A stretch of DNA of 64,000 bases from Elgaria multicarinata webbii (GCF_023053635.1 NC_086175.1:20314740-20378739), one strand, 5' to 3'. Positions 33,143-44,781 are shown, numbered from the stretch's first letter. Notes: generated from the letters alone by a model not told the origin. Program-made: numbers and translations.

Positions 33143-33255
33143 TTTATTTATTTATTATTACATTTTTATACCGCCCAATAGCCGAAGCTCTCTGGGTGGT
33201 TCACAAAAAATTAAGTAGGAGCTCAGTATCTAATGAGAGAATAAAAAATACGATT
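33143..33255 (-). mobile_element. L2-clade LINE 3' tail
   Basis: (TTTA)n, then ataccgcccaatagccgaag and ctctctgggtggttcacaaa. Confidence 0.7.
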
Positions 33256-33840
33256 TATACAACATATAGAAGGAGTGTGTGTTATTTTGTGTGTATTAGG
33301 AAGAAATACAGGTGAGTGTACTTGGTTGGAATTTGATCAAATGTTTGAAGGGTTTTAGTAATTACCAGTGGTCTAACATGGAGCAACCATGTTCCAAAAC
33401 CCCTGTACTGTTGAGCATTCACACCAAAGACGAAAGAATGAACCAATCTGACCAGACCCCTCCCAACAATGTTGACTATAATTCATGTTTATGTCCAGGG
33501 CAGACTCCAGAGTGTGTTAAGAATGCCTGTGGAACTTTATGGGTGCTGAAATTCAAAGAAATTCAAAAATAGACTGCTCCCACTCAAAACTATAGTGCAG
33601 GGGAGCGGGGTGGTGGTGGGAGAACTGCCATCCAATAGTATGTCTCTAATTTTGTCCTCTCCACACTAGCTGTATCCAGTGGCTGCTAAATGTGCTTTGA
33701 CATGTTAGGTCATTGGAACAGGAGCACCAAGAAGTTGCAACAGTTGGCATTTGGGCTTGGCATGCTGCCCTAATTAAGCCTCAGCGCAAGCTGACATTTG
33801 GCTTTCCAGTGCCAATCTTCATTATTCCATACTGAAAATA
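33256..33840. other. No gene recognised
   Basis: Unassigned. Confidence 0.45.
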
Positions 33841-33844
33841 AGCT

Positions 33845-33958
33845 GAACATATGTTAACGCTAATATAAAAGTGATCAATATAGGACTCTGTACAGCACCA
33901 TGTGCACTGATGGTGCTATATAAATAATAATAATAACAACAACAACAACAACAATGTA
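33845..33958 (+). mobile_element. LINE/SINE 3' tail with (ATA)n(ACA)n
   Basis: cagcaccatgtgcactgatg and gtgctatataaataataata, followed by an (AAC)n run. This is a frequent reptile retroelement terminus; the clade is not certain. Confidence 0.5.
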
Positions 33959-34059
33959 ATTTGGGGCCCATTTGATGTCTCATGGCCCTACCTGTTACTG
34001 TACTGGGGTGGGGAGGGCGAAACCCTCCTGGCCTGTTGCTCTAACACCCAATCTGTATA

Positions 34060-34135
34060 AATCAGCCTTCCCCAACGAGGTGCTCTCCAGATGTATTGGA
34101 CTACAATTCCCATCATTCCCAGCTGACAGTGGTGC
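34060..34135. mobile_element. Palindromic hAT-like MITE, left half
   Basis: cagccttccccaacgaggtg and ggactacaattcccatcatt. The right half is missing. Confidence 0.65.
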
Positions 34136-34684
34136 AGCTAGGGCTGGAACTTGGGGCCAAGGCTTTTAAAATACTTTTAAAATAGATAACATCCTTTTCT
34201 ACAACAAAATGTGCTTAGCATGAGGGCAGCAGAAGCAAACTCCCATTTTATTCCTTTCCTCACAATGGTGCTATGAATTAAGTGTGTTTAAAATGCAAAA
34301 CTGCATGTGCTCAAGAGTGTCTTTGTCCTTTTTAAAATCAGCATTGACAACTTTTTAATTTCTCTCTCTCTAACATATCAGGAATGAATAAGCAGTTGTA
34401 AAGCATGGGATGTCAGCTGGAGATGGTGGTGGTTGAAACAGAAATGTTGGTTTTGTGCTTCAGAACTGAACACATGGTTGTTTAAAGGAAAGTCCCCCAT
34501 AAGGCCATTAAATGCAGGGTCTGAAATGACACAGCTGCACCATTCACTGAGGATGATGGGATTGTACCAGGTTAGGGAAGGCTGACATATGTCTATTTGG
34601 AAGCAAGTCCCCCTTGATTCCATGGGAGATGTAACTGCCCCCTTATGTATGCCAAAATTCAAAGTGTAATACTTTGATTAGGCC

Positions 34685-34855
34685 AGCTCAAAGATCACCT
34701 CAAAATATGCAAGCTTTTGAGATCTCCAGATCTCTTCATCAGACAAGACCTTAGCAAAGTCAGGTTGTAACTTTGACAAAGAGATCTGGAGAACTCGAAA
34801 GCTTGCACATTTGTTGGTGATCTTTGAGTTGGCCTAAGGTTTTACACTGTTTGGA
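34685..34855. mobile_element. Inverted repeat, Penelope-like terminal sequence
   Basis: gcaagcttttgagatctcc opposite gagatctggagaactcgaaa with gctcaaagatcacc opposite ggtgatctttgagttggcc. The sense (cgaaagcttgcacatttgtt, then ggtgatctttgagttggcc) resembles the termini of Penelope-like retroelements in reptiles. Family call from memory. Confidence 0.45.
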
Positions 34856-34875
34856 TTTTTGAATATTTCTTATGG

Positions 34876-34876
<1 letters not shown>

Positions 34877-34945
<69 letters not shown>

Positions 34946-34956
34946 TTATTATTATT
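34877..34956. repeat. (ATT)n microsatellite
   Basis: More than 20 ATT units just upstream of the KLF5 CpG-rich zone. Confidence 0.95.
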
Positions 34957-34984
34957 TCCTCTTACGCACGTTGACTTGTTGAAA

Positions 34985-36260
34985 CGTCCCACTCCGTCCC
35001 AGCGTGCGCGTTATTTCCCCACGTGCTCCCAGAGCCCTCCTTTCCCTGTTCCACGGTGCTGCCGCGCTTAATTCCTGCTGGCCGCGCTTAATTCCTGTAT
35101 TTAGTGCTGCTGTTTCCAAAGAAAAGTACAGCCTGGATTTGGTCTTTCATCGCCGCAGCCTCTTTAGGCCAGCTGTCACCCGTCGGGACGCAGGGGCCGT
35201 TCAGCTCGCTCTGGAAAAAGAATCGGAGGCAGGAGGAGGAGAGGGGAGGAGGAGGAGGAGGAGGAGGGATCTTGGGCAGACCTCGATCAACGTGCTCACC
35301 AGCTTGTTTTGATCAGGCGGAGCGGGGCTCTCTTCGCCTGCCTGCCTGCCTGCCTGCCCGCTCGCCGACTCGGCCCCTGCAGGACTTCTCGTCGGCAGCC
35401 CAGCACAGCAGCGCGCCGCTTGCCTGGCACGGGCGGAGCCGGCCGAAAAAGCGCGGCGGCTTTTGTACTGGGCGGGGCCGCCTCGCAGCGCCAGCCCCTT
35501 GGGTGGAGGAGGAGGTGAAATAGAGGCGGGCATGTCGCCGGGGTGGGCCGGCAGGAACGTCTTAGGCCAGGTAGAGAAAGCCCCGAGCTGCGAGCGTGCC
35601 GGTGTCGTCGGGAGGCTCTGAGCCGTGGCCGGGCGAGGCGAGGCGAGGCTCTTTCCACCCCTCCTGGTTCGGAGACTTTCCGCGCGCCTTTCCCATGGCC
35701 ACCCGGGTGCTGAGCATGAGCGCTCGCTTAGGGCCGGAGGAGCCCGTCTTCGCGCAGCTCAAGCCCGTGCTGGGAGGCCGAGATGCCACGCTCTTCCCGG
35801 GCCCGGGCCCCGAAGCTATCAAGCACCAGCAGCCAGGTGGAGGACCCAGGCTTTCCGGGGAGGAAATGGCGCAGGTAAACGGAGAACCCTCGCACTCTTC
35901 TTTGGCTTGGTGTGTCCCGAGATCGGTCGCAGCCCGAGGGAAGCTCTTGCATCTTCCCCCCCCTCTTTTAAATGTGAACATTAGAGTGCTTCTGAGCATG
36001 GGCAGAGGGCATAGCGCCACGCCGCGTGTGGGGCTGGCGGTCGGGGTTCCACGTATCTGGAGTCCCCGGACCGTTTTTTGTGTTGTTTTTGGCAATCCCT
36101 GGGTGTTCTCCCCCACCCCACCCCCGTCGCCCTTACTCTGCTTCTGCCTTGCCCTGGGTGGGGCTGCGTTGGGCCGGGCAAGAGGGCTCTGGCAGCAGGG
36201 GGAGGCTTGCGGGGAGTGGGGTGGGGAAAGGGGAGTAGAAGGAAGCCAAATCGCGTGTCT
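34985..36260 (+). promoter_or_regulatory. KLF5: CpG-rich promoter region of KLF5
   Basis: A sharp change from AT-rich DNA to GC- and CpG-rich DNA, spanning the region upstream of exon 1, the exon itself and the start of intron 1. GC-box motifs occur at 35470-35480 (gggcggggcc) and about 35430-35440 (cgggcggagcc), the kind of site bound by SP/KLF factors. A polypurine (GGA)n tract lies at 35235-35268. No clear TATA box is seen close to the start. The transcription start cannot be fixed from sequence alone. Confidence 0.75.
35695..35874 (+). CDS. KLF5: KLF5 coding exon 1 (residues 1-60)
   Basis: Kruppel-like factor 5 is a nuclear C2H2 zinc-finger transcription factor that binds GC and CACCC boxes and controls epithelial and smooth muscle growth. 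The exon starts with ATG at 35695 with a fair context (G at +4) and encodes MATRVLSMSARLGP, then EEPVFAQLKPVLGGRDATLF, both very like human KLF5. It ends in phase 0 at a good donor (cgcag/gtaaac) at 35874. The human exon encodes, from memory, about 87 residues with a long Pro/Ala/His-rich insert after the first 14 residues and before the exon end; here those parts are largely missing. Confidence 0.95.
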
Positions 36261-39200
36261 TTGGTCCACGATGGAGAAAGGTGGGCGCTACTAGCCTCCT
36301 GGTAGGGTAGGGCTGAGTCCTTCTCGCTCGCTCTCCCAGGCCGGCAGTGCCCCACCCTAGACGGACGCTGAAGTCCCTTTATATTTCGAGGCGTTATTTC
36401 AGTTTCATGTGGGGGTGAGTGGGGGGGGGTTTGAAGACGCGGTTCCTTATCGCTCCGGCGTGAGTATTCCAGGGGTTGGAGCCAGGCGTTGTCATGCTTA
36501 GATTGGAAATCAGTGGGACTTGACTTCGTCACGGCTAACTTCTTTCGCCCTTGGTCTGCTCCAAGCACGGCTCGTTCTGGACCCAGCCCATGGGTTATTT
36601 CGGAGCTACCTTTTTCAGCAACAGCGCGTGGTGGCCAGTGTGGCTGTAGAAGCGGTCTGAACACCCACCAGGCGGGCTCCTTTCAGGGCATGTTTATGGG
36701 CAAAGTGAAGGCTGCGCTCCTCGTGAGAGGCAGCGCGGGAGCAATGATTCCCTAACCTTTCATGCGGTATAGAGCAGAGGGATGCTTCCCACCCTCTTCA
36801 CTCCGGAGTGGTGTGGAGAAAGAACGCTGTTCTTGGGCGTGTGGCCGGCTAGCCCTCCCCGGTGCCCGGGCAAATCCCAGCGGCAGCGGTAGCAGCAGCA
36901 GCAGCTTGGCAGTTCGTTTGGAACTCGTGGACTTCACAGTTGCCCCATGCCATTCCTCCAGAGCCCGGCGGAGGGGACGCCTCCCTCCTCCCTGGAGCAC
37001 ATGTGTTTAGGGATCGCCACACAACAGAGCCAGCTCCTCTTATAGAGTCTGGCCCTGCTTAATTCCACACCAGTTGCCACCCTGGGGTTGTAGCCTATGG
37101 GCTGTGTCCAGTGTTAAATCTCAATTTCCCTTCATTTCAATGGGCCTCCCCCAAGTAGGACGAACACTGGATAAAAGCCCTCATTTCCCTCTGATCTGGT
37201 AGAGAAGCATGCCAGTGTGGGATTCTGAATGGGTTGGATCCAGACTTGGTCATGGAGCAGCCTTCCACAGCATGGGGCCCTCCAGATGTGTTGGACTGCA
37301 ATTCCCATCATCCCCAGCCAACCTACCCAAATGAGCAGGGTGGCTGGGCATGATGGGAGTTGCAGCCCAACACATCTGGAGGGTCCTGGGTCAGAGAAGG
37401 TGGAAGTAGAGCCATTCAGATGGATAAGACTGAAGTTACGAACGGCTAACTTTCAGTTGCCTTGATTTGAATGGGTCTACTCTGAAGAATTGACTCCAAT
37501 CTGGATCTAACCCCATATCCTTAACCATTCTTGAAAGTGGGGATTGGCAGAGTTTTGGGCCTCTAAACTGTGGCTCCGATCATTTCCCCCTTCTTCAGTG
37601 TCAGCACTCTCATCTGTGACTAGACAGACCATTTTTCTTTTTATCTTCTCTGAGTTAATTCCCAGCAGCAAGTGGGCAAAGGAGTGGGCGGCTGAGGGAA
37701 AAATGGCACTCTGACTGTTGAAAGCTACAGCTGCTACCTTATGCACTTGCTCAGCAGCCGAATTAGAGTAACTGCCTGTCCCTCTCGCCCACGCGCCGTC
37801 ATTTTAGATGGGGCGAGGGGTGGGGTGGGAGAGAAACTTCTGAGGGCGACTTCTTGCCTGTTTCCAACCCCAGAAAACGGGTTGGAAACAGATCCACATG
37901 CAAACAGCTGGAAGAGCTAAAACGGGAAAGCGCAAACCACAATGTGATTTCCCCCCCTCTTCTGCTTTTTAAAGTGCACAAACGGTTTTAATTTGAAACT
38001 ATTTCTAGTTCTGGGTTGTTCCATTTGAACGTTTCCTTGTAAGTTTTATCGTTTGCAAGCCCTTTGGGTGATTTTTTTTTTATGTGGCACAAATGTCAGT
38101 GGATAAAATGAGGGGGGGAGAACCCTGTAGTGGACCTAAACAAAGCCATGTTTCTCTCCTCCTTGCAACCCCCCCCCCCCACACACCATGTAGGAGAAAT
38201 ATATGCTTGAATTGATTTGCAGAAGGATCTTATTAGAATATCACAAGTCACTGAAAGGGAGAGGAAATGGGAGAGAAATACAGAGTAATGAAGGCAGTCT
38301 GGTTTCAGTGAGACTCCCCCCCCCCCAAGAATAAGTGTTTCTGTCATCAAAGCAAGCTACATTGGGGTTGTAAACAAGAGCTGGAAAAAGTCGCTTTGCA
38401 TGTTGGGGCAGATCTAGATGGCAGACAAGAGGGCTGCTGTTTCTTCTTTCTGGTGAGGGCTTTTTTTGGTGGTGGCTGTGGCTTTGGAGAGGCTCTGAAA
38501 ATAAACTATTTACCCAATCTTTGGTTTGTCAGCAGACCCTTGCTCTAGAGGTATAGAAGGGTTCTGGCATGAATGGGCTCCTTACAGAGTGAAGGGGAAT
38601 GTTGCATTTGCTCACTGGAAAGCAGACGATAAATGTTTTACTGATGACTCTGCTTGTAATGTATCGGGCTGCTTCCACCCACGGATTCCCTAGCACTGCT
38701 AAGCTAGTCAAATGATTCCCCCCCCCGGCCCCCCGGTAGGGTAATGAAAGCTATCTTCTAGGACAGGAATATATGCATAAGGTCTGTGTTTATAGGCACT
38801 GTAACATTAGAAAACTATTGCTCCAATTCAGGGGCGGGCGAACACTATAAATGCAAAGGGCTGTCACTCAGTTACACCTTTCAGGTACATGGAAATGCCA
38901 TTTATTGATTACTTGTATGCATTTGGTGATGACCAAGAAGCATCTAACTATTGCATTTAAGAACTTTTCCATACATGCTTGTGTCCTGTCTTGAAAGTTC
39001 AGTTGGGCTTGCACATGAGCAAGGTTTTGGTTCTTTAGAATTGTAGCCTTGTGTCCCAGTCTTGGCAAAATCCAGCCGCTTTTGGTTGCCTTTAGGTCCA
39101 CTGAAAGCTTTGGGATGGAGTTTTAAACATGACAAAATTGTTCCTTGCAAACGGAAAATTAGCATGTTGGGGAGGTTTCTTGCCTCCCCTTCTCCTCACA

Positions 39201-40626
39201 TGCTAGTTTTCTGTGTGCAGGTAACTGTTTTGTATGGAGAAGCCATTCAATCATGGGAAGCCCCCACCTGTACCCTGAAGTAGTACAACTCAAACACAGG
39301 GTCAAGTCTTCCTAGATTGCTGCATGGAAATAGCCGCTCCAATGCAAATCTTGATATTCTTCTTCTGGAATTGAGCTTGGAAGTCATGAGACTGGAAACT
39401 CATAATTAACTTGTTCCAGAGTATTTGTACACTCTGTTATTTTCATTCTGTAGGCATGAGAGTTGAAAAACATTTTTAAAAATGAAAGGTGAATCTACTC
39501 TTAACTGCCTGACAAGTTCCCGGGGGTCGGTGGGTGGGTGGAATGGGCTTGCACAGAGGCCGTTGGCTCTTCAATTTTTAGGTCTCATTTTCACTTTAGT
39601 CTTCTCCCCGCTCCTATAAAATCGCTTTACCTTCTGAAATGTTTCATGCGCTAAGAAGTGTATTGTTTAACATGCCTAATTCTTAATTAACCAAATGAGC
39701 ATGGGGTTTGCATGTGTGAAAGCCCTTATTAAAACCACATCACTAAGCTTTTAATTGCAGCTGCGTTGACCTGAGATACTCTATTTGATGTAAACACTTT
39801 TCTGTATAGCTGCATTATTGTGGTTGGTAGACTTTGAAGTCTTTGAGGATAACGTTTTATTAAATAGGAATTTTGGGGTAAAAAAGCTACTGTTACCTTT
39901 TAATATTTATTATAAAGGGCCTTATTTTGATGTAGTTCACCCTTTTTTTAAAGTGTCAGTTGCCAAAAATGGAAGTGCCATGATCCATCCAAAGTGAAGC
40001 GTTTCTAAACCCCATTGATTTCAATGGGAGAGATAAGTGCATGCTTAAATTGCTTCCATTGAAATCAATAAGGCCTAAAAGTAATTTATTTTGGCTGGAT
40101 TATAACCGCAATTTTCTTGCCCGTGTTCTTGGCTGACATAGCTCAGTATTCCAGTCCTAACAAAATTCTTGGAAATAAAGTCCAGTTGAAACCTCATAGA
40201 GATTTTGCTATTTTTAGTGGCATATAAGTACTACTAATAAATAAAATATATACATTTCATAAATAATGTTTTTTTAAAAAAAACAACAACAGATAAATGT
40301 ACTTAGGCAGGCTCGGGGATCATTTTGGGCTGGGGTTCAACCCTGATATGTTTTTCAGTGCTAGGGCTTAATCTCAGAATAGATGAAAGTGCCTTTGGGC
40401 AGGTTTCACAGTGCCTTCCCATCCCGGAGTAAATAGAGAAAATCCCCACATAGCTGAGATTTGGAAGAATGGTTTCCAGATTATAATACATTTGAGGGTG
40501 GGGTCTACAGAATCTAAATTGATCAGGATGCTAGGTTTAGTTCCTTTTACAATCTATTTAGATTCATCTATGTTCTCAGAAATAATCTTTTCCTTTTGTG
40601 TGTGTGCTAATCTTATTCTCACTCAG
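35875..40626. other. KLF5: KLF5 intron 1
   Basis: 4752 bp between a gtaaac donor and a polypyrimidine-rich acceptor (cttattctcactcag). It contains a palindromic MITE at 37255-37400 and few other repeats, fewer per kb than the intergenic part. The stretch 39640-39860 is AT-rich, repeat-free and looks like possible conserved non-coding DNA, but this is a guess without a comparison. Confidence 0.85.
37255..37400. mobile_element. Palindromic hAT-like MITE in KLF5 intron 1
   Basis: gagcagccttccacagcatg, gccctccagatgtgttggac on the left and gcccaacacatctggagggt with gggtcagagaagg on the right. One of the clearest inverted copies of the family. Confidence 0.82.
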
Positions 40627-41497
40627 GCACGGTGTGAAATGGAGAAGTATCTGACTCCCCAGCTTCCTCCTGTCCCCAGTGTCCCAGAGCATAAAAAGTA
40701 CCGTCGGGACAGTGCCTCAGGCATCGATCAGTTCTTCAACAGCGACGGGGTGCCTTACAGCGTCAACATGAATCTTTACCTCCCCGATATTTCCCAGCTG
40801 AGGACAGGCCTGTACAAATCACAGAGGCCCCCCGTGACCCACATCAAGACAGAGCCCGTGACCGTCTTCAGCCACCAGAGCGAGACGGTTCCTCCGGCCC
40901 CCAACCCCACCCAGGCGCTTCCTGAGTTTACGAGCATCTTCAGCTCCCATCAGACTCCTGATGTCAACAACCTCTTCATCAAGCAAGAGCTCCCCTCTCC
41001 GGATCTTCACCTCTCCATCTCCACGCCCCAGCAGGGCCAACTATACCAGCTCCTGAGCTCTCCAGATCTCGACATGCCCAACTCCACGACACAAGCTGCA
41101 GTGATGGACTCACTGAACGTGTCCATGTCCTCGGCCATGGCAGGCCTTAATACCCTCTCCTCTGCTATGCCGCAGACCACCATGAAACAGTTCCATGGGC
41201 TCTCCCAGTGTACATACACCATGCCCAATCAGTTCCTTCAGCATCAGCAAGCCACTTACTTCCCTCCTTCTCCCCCAAGTTCGGAGCCTGGCAGTCCGGA
41301 CAGACAAGCCGAAATGATGCAGAATTTAACCCCTCCGCCATCTTATGCTGCTACGATTGCCTCCAAGTTGGCAATTCACAATCCCAGTTTGCCCACAAAC
41401 ATCCCAATGAATTCGCCGCCCGTCCCACCGGTCAGATACAACAGGAGGACTAACCCAGAGTTGGAGAAGAGACGTATTCATTACTGTGATTATCCAG
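40627..41497 (+). CDS. KLF5: KLF5 coding exon 2 (residues 61-351, main transactivation region)
   Basis: Begins ARCEMEKYLTPQLPPVP and ends within the first zinc finger at CDYPG. The acceptor (cactcag) and the donor (ccag/gtatgc) are canonical; the exon ends in phase 1. Visible motifs: two psi-K-x-E sites, IKTEP (K134) and IKQE (K179), equivalent to the known SUMO sites of human KLF5; a Ser/Pro cluster SPPSSEPGSP at 275-284 and TPPPSY at 295-300, which match the regions known for FBXW7 phosphodegrons and the PPxY motif bound by WW-domain E3 ligases such as WWP1. R342-H346 leads into the first finger (C347). Length is close to the human exon. No stop or frameshift is seen. Confidence 0.98.
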
Positions 41498-42128
41498 GTA
41501 TGCCTAAAGAAATTTAAAACCCTGTGGTTCGGTTATGGATTCTGCTTCTCTCTGTTGGCAATAGATTAAATATGGATGATAGTTGTGTACCACAGCAAAA
41601 CTGAAAATAATAACAACAAACCCAGCTAGTTCTACCTGACTCTTTTCATAGAAGAGAAACATCATGGTAGATTTGTCATTACTGTTTAGGATCTTCCAGA
41701 ACATTCGATCTTCATAATGAAATCCCATTAAAAAAAATCATACCCTTAAGAAAATGTTGGGCTATTGTGGGGAGATAACTTTGGTAGACTGATCTAGGCT
41801 GTGCCTAGTAAAATGGTTGACATAGTAAAAAATGTTCCCGGACTGTACATTTTATCCACATAGGGAATTGCATGTACAAATGTCCTCCATGTCAAAAAAT
41901 AAACACCGCTCAGAAAACTCTAGGCTAGAAGTCCTCCCTGACATCTCTTTTATATTGAGGGAGCTTTCAGTTCTTTGACTTCCTTCCTCTGCCATCAGAA
42001 GTGATACAGTCCAGCAACAGTTCTACCACAGGGATAATTTATGTAAATCTGCCCTTATACATAGTCAAGAGTCAGACTCAAAGTTCTAATATGAACTTGA
42101 TGTGAGAGCAATAAGTGCTAATGGCATA

Positions 42129-42250
42129 GCCCAGCCTTCCCCCAAACTGGTACCGTCCAGACTCCCATCGCCCCAGGAAGCATGCTGTCTGGGGATGATT
42201 GGAGGTGTAGTCCAGCACATCTGGAAAACACCAGGTTGGGGAAGGCTGGC
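42129..42250. mobile_element. Palindromic hAT-like MITE in KLF5 intron 2, first copy
   Basis: Ends cagccttcccccaaactgg and ccaggttggggaaggctg. The flanking octamers GCATAGCC and GCGTAGTC agree at six of eight positions, with the two differences both transitions, as expected of an old 8-bp hAT target duplication. Confidence 0.82.
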
Positions 42251-42439
42251 GTAGTCCACTGGCTGCTTCCGAGAGGAGGGTTTCTTCTCTTCATACCCTG
42301 GGGCAAAGCTGCCTTGTCTGCTGCCAACTCCTCCTTCCTTCGCAGGAAGGCCTATGCATGCTTCCATTGTGCCTTTTAAGGAAAGTCATTTTTTATTGCC
42401 GCTCAACCTCTTTCAGCTCAAGGTAGCTAGCACGGCACC

Positions 42440-42580
42440 ACTCAGCTTTCCACAATATGGTGGCCTCCAGAAGTTTTGGCCTACTATTCCCACCAGCCTC
42501 AGCCAGCATGGCCAGTGGCAGGAATGATGGGAATTGTAGTCCAAAACATCTGGAGGGCACCACGTTGGGGCAGGGTGGCA
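42440..42580. mobile_element. Palindromic hAT-like MITE in KLF5 intron 2, second copy
   Basis: cctccagaagttttggccta on the left opposite gtagtccaaaacatctggag on the right, with cagccagcatggccagtggc in the centre. Confidence 0.78.
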
Positions 42581-42890
42581 TTGTGCTTCTTGGGAGGTCC
42601 AGATGAGATTACGAGGCCTGCCTTCTTCACAAGGCATGATGGGCTGATCGTTCAGGCAGAGCAGAACGTGGTTGTAGTTTTGGATGGGAGTCTCTGCAAA
42701 GTGTACTTGATTCATTTTTGGGTACTTTCTGCGGTCTACATAGGAGCCATGTTCCTGGAGTTGCATTCACCAATTTATGTCTTTCTCACTTGCCTCCCCA
42801 AAACCATAGAACTGTCTTCTGACATGTTGGCACTGGTAGCAATGTAGTACTAGAGGTTGATGCACTTGTACTGATTTCTGACTCGGTAGG

Positions 42891-42938
42891 CTATTATATT
42901 GAGAACTATACTTCCTGGTATAGTCCTCAATATAATAG
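42891..42938 (+). other. Short near-perfect hairpin in KLF5 intron 2
   Basis: Two 20-base arms (ctattatattgagaactata at 42891-42910 and its near complement at 42919-42938) pair with one mismatch around an 8-base loop cttcctgg. It lies in the sense strand of KLF5. It may be a tiny MITE or a structured RNA; the stem is shorter than that of a typical pre-microRNA with its flanks. Confidence 0.75.
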
Positions 42939-43356
42939 TGTACTATTTGATCTATATGTGCCTGTTACTTTGTTTTATTGCTAAAAGCATAGTTTAAGTA
43001 TATGTGAAAAGTTGGTGAAATATAGACAAGGAAAACAGTAATAAGATTCAGGTGAACTAATATAATTTAGCATGCATGTTTAGAAAGCTATAGAATTAAA
43101 AGTTCTAGGTGTGGTCAGTTGTGCCTTACGTGGACTTATCCACTATATGTTATGAGTACTAGGAGCTGTCCTTTTGCTGTTAATATGGAGAGGAATATTC
43201 TATATGGCACAACAGAGTTTTGAACAGTTTTCTTAAGAAAACACAGTGCCATCAATTAGAGCTACTGGCAGTGTTTTGACGATTGTGATGAATCTGAATG
43301 TGTTCTAGACATAAATGTTCCCAACCCTTATGTCTCTTCTTGGTTTTCTATCTTAG

Positions 43357-43416
43357 GTTGCACTAAAGTGTATACGAAGTCTTCTCACTTAAAAGCGCAC
43401 CTGCGAACTCATACTG
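43357..43416 (+). CDS. KLF5: KLF5 coding exon 3 (end of zinc finger 1)
   Basis: The 60-base exon encodes, after the split Gly, [19 protein letters not shown] and the first base of the linker Gly. With exon 2 it completes finger 1: C347, C352, H365 and H369 in the spacing C-x4-C-x12-H-x3-H. The residues KSSHLKAH are typical of KLF finger 1. Acceptor tcttag/gt and donor actg/gtatgt are canonical; the exon starts and ends in the phase used by other KLF genes. Fingers 2 and 3 are expected in exon 4, which I could not find in this window. Confidence 0.97.
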
Positions 43417-44066
43417 GTATGTGTTTACTGTGTTCTTAAATGTCCTATAAATATAAATTGGCCATCTTTCTTTCTGTGCTTTGGTTGAAAGGTTTCCCTT
43501 GGTTTGCTTCAAGCTGAGAGTGATAAATCAGCCAAACAGAGTGGTTAATAAAATGAAAACTGACACTTTTGAACTTCTTAAAATAAAGAGGTTTAATTTA
43601 GGCAGTGAATAAATACTCTCTTTGAAGCCCTATCATCCCCTACCCCTCCTCAAACATTTTCCAGCAGAATTATGTTATGATTGGGTGGAGGCTGTCCCTG
43701 TGTTTTCTGTGCGGGGTGGGTTGGATCCATGTACCTAAAATGAAATCTGCCTCTGATTTGGCTTAATTAAATTAAAGCTGCAATCCCATAACAGTTACCT
43801 GGGAGGAAAGTAGTGGGGCTGTGTCTGAGTAGAAATACATAAAATTGCACAGTAAAACTTGGACATTTTGTTTCATAAGAATAACTTTCCCAACAGTTGT
43901 TTATTTTCCTCCAGAGTGGTCCCCAACTTGCTATTTCCTCAGCTATAAAACATCTACAAAAATTAGATGTACATTCCTTTAAGATTACTAGTTACATTTT
44001 ATTATGGGGTGTGCTTGCGTGTGCGCATGTGAGCGAGAGAGATAAACTTGATAAATCAACTCTGAA

Positions 44067-44070
<4 letters not shown>

Positions 44071-44105
<35 letters not shown>
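44071..44105. repeat. (AT)n microsatellite
   Basis: About 17 AT dinucleotides in intron 3. Confidence 0.95.
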
Positions 44106-44107
<2 letters not shown>

Positions 44108-44280
44108 CACAGTTAAATTGGCTTTCATACTTGTAACTGCGGTTTTCATCAGCTCCACTGTTTGCTATCATTTTTGTTCTCTGTCATGTCTGGGGAGAAA
44201 ACCCTCATTGATCCAATCTGTAGAATAAATTGGGTAGATAATTTCAAGTGTTAAAGTTTCTTGAGCCCTGTTGGTCTAAC

Positions 44281-44394
44281 TCAGTCTTCCCAAACTAGTG
44301 CCCTCCAGACATATTTGAGTACAATGCCCATAATCCCCCAGCAGCATTGGAAGTTGTAGTCCAGCACCCAGAGGGCATCAGGGTGGGAAGGCTG
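44281..44394. mobile_element. Palindromic hAT-like MITE with target duplication
   Basis: Ends cagtcttcccaaac and gggtgggaaggctg. GGTCTAAC occurs at 44273-44280 and again at 44394-44401, giving an 8-bp flanking direct repeat, which overlaps the last G of the inverted repeat by one base. This copy best supports the hAT assignment of the family. Confidence 0.82.
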
Positions 44395-44464
44395 GTCTAA
44401 CCTAACCAATAAACGTTTGCATGAGGAATTCTGTTAAGAAGTACATTGGAGGAAGGGCCATGGC

Positions 44465-44781
44465 TAGGGTGACCTTATGAAAAGGAGGACAGGGCTCCTG
44501 TATCTTTAACAGTTGCATTGAAAAAGGAATTTCAGCAGGTGTCATTTCTTTGCATGCAGCACCTGGTGAAATTCCCTCCTCATCACAACAGTTAAAGCTG
44601 CAGGTGCGCTGCCCTCTTTTAAATGTGGTCACAGTATAGCTCCTGCAGCTTTAACTGTTGTGGTGAAGAGGGAATTTCCCCAGGTGCGACAAGCATACAA
44701 ATGACACCTGCTGAAATTCCCTTTTCTATGCAACTGTTAAAGATACAGGAGTCCTGTCCTCCTTTTCATAGGGTCACCCTA
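44465..44781. mobile_element. Foldback DNA transposon, TAGGGTGACC family, copy C
   Basis: Ends tagggtgaccttatg and catagggtcaccctacomplement form (final ccta at 44778-44781). GCCATGGC flanks it on both sides at 44457-44464 and 44782-44789; this octamer is itself a palindrome, so the exact duplication length is ambiguous. Long inner arms as in copy B. Confidence 0.88.

Larger units (their letters stand above)
41498..43356. other. KLF5: KLF5 intron 2
   Basis: 1859 bp with palindromic MITEs at 42129-42250 and 42440-42580 and a short, almost perfect hairpin at 42891-42938. The acceptor is ttttctatcttag. Confidence 0.9.

Noticed and set aside
34859-35071. Poly-isoleucine frame
   Set aside because: It is the translation of the (ATT)n microsatellite.
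35596-35694. In-frame extension upstream of the KLF5 ATG
   Set aside because: The frame is open but I see no upstream ATG that would start it, and the sequence MATRVLSM is the known KLF5 N-terminus.
35004-36755. Many frames of 70-235 codons on both strands around KLF5 exon 1
   Set aside because: Stop-poor GC-rich DNA produces open frames by chance; only the exon 1 frame matches a known protein and has a matching donor.
40819-41307. Minus-strand frames opposite KLF5 exon 2
   Set aside because: They are antisense to a conserved coding exon and show no family.
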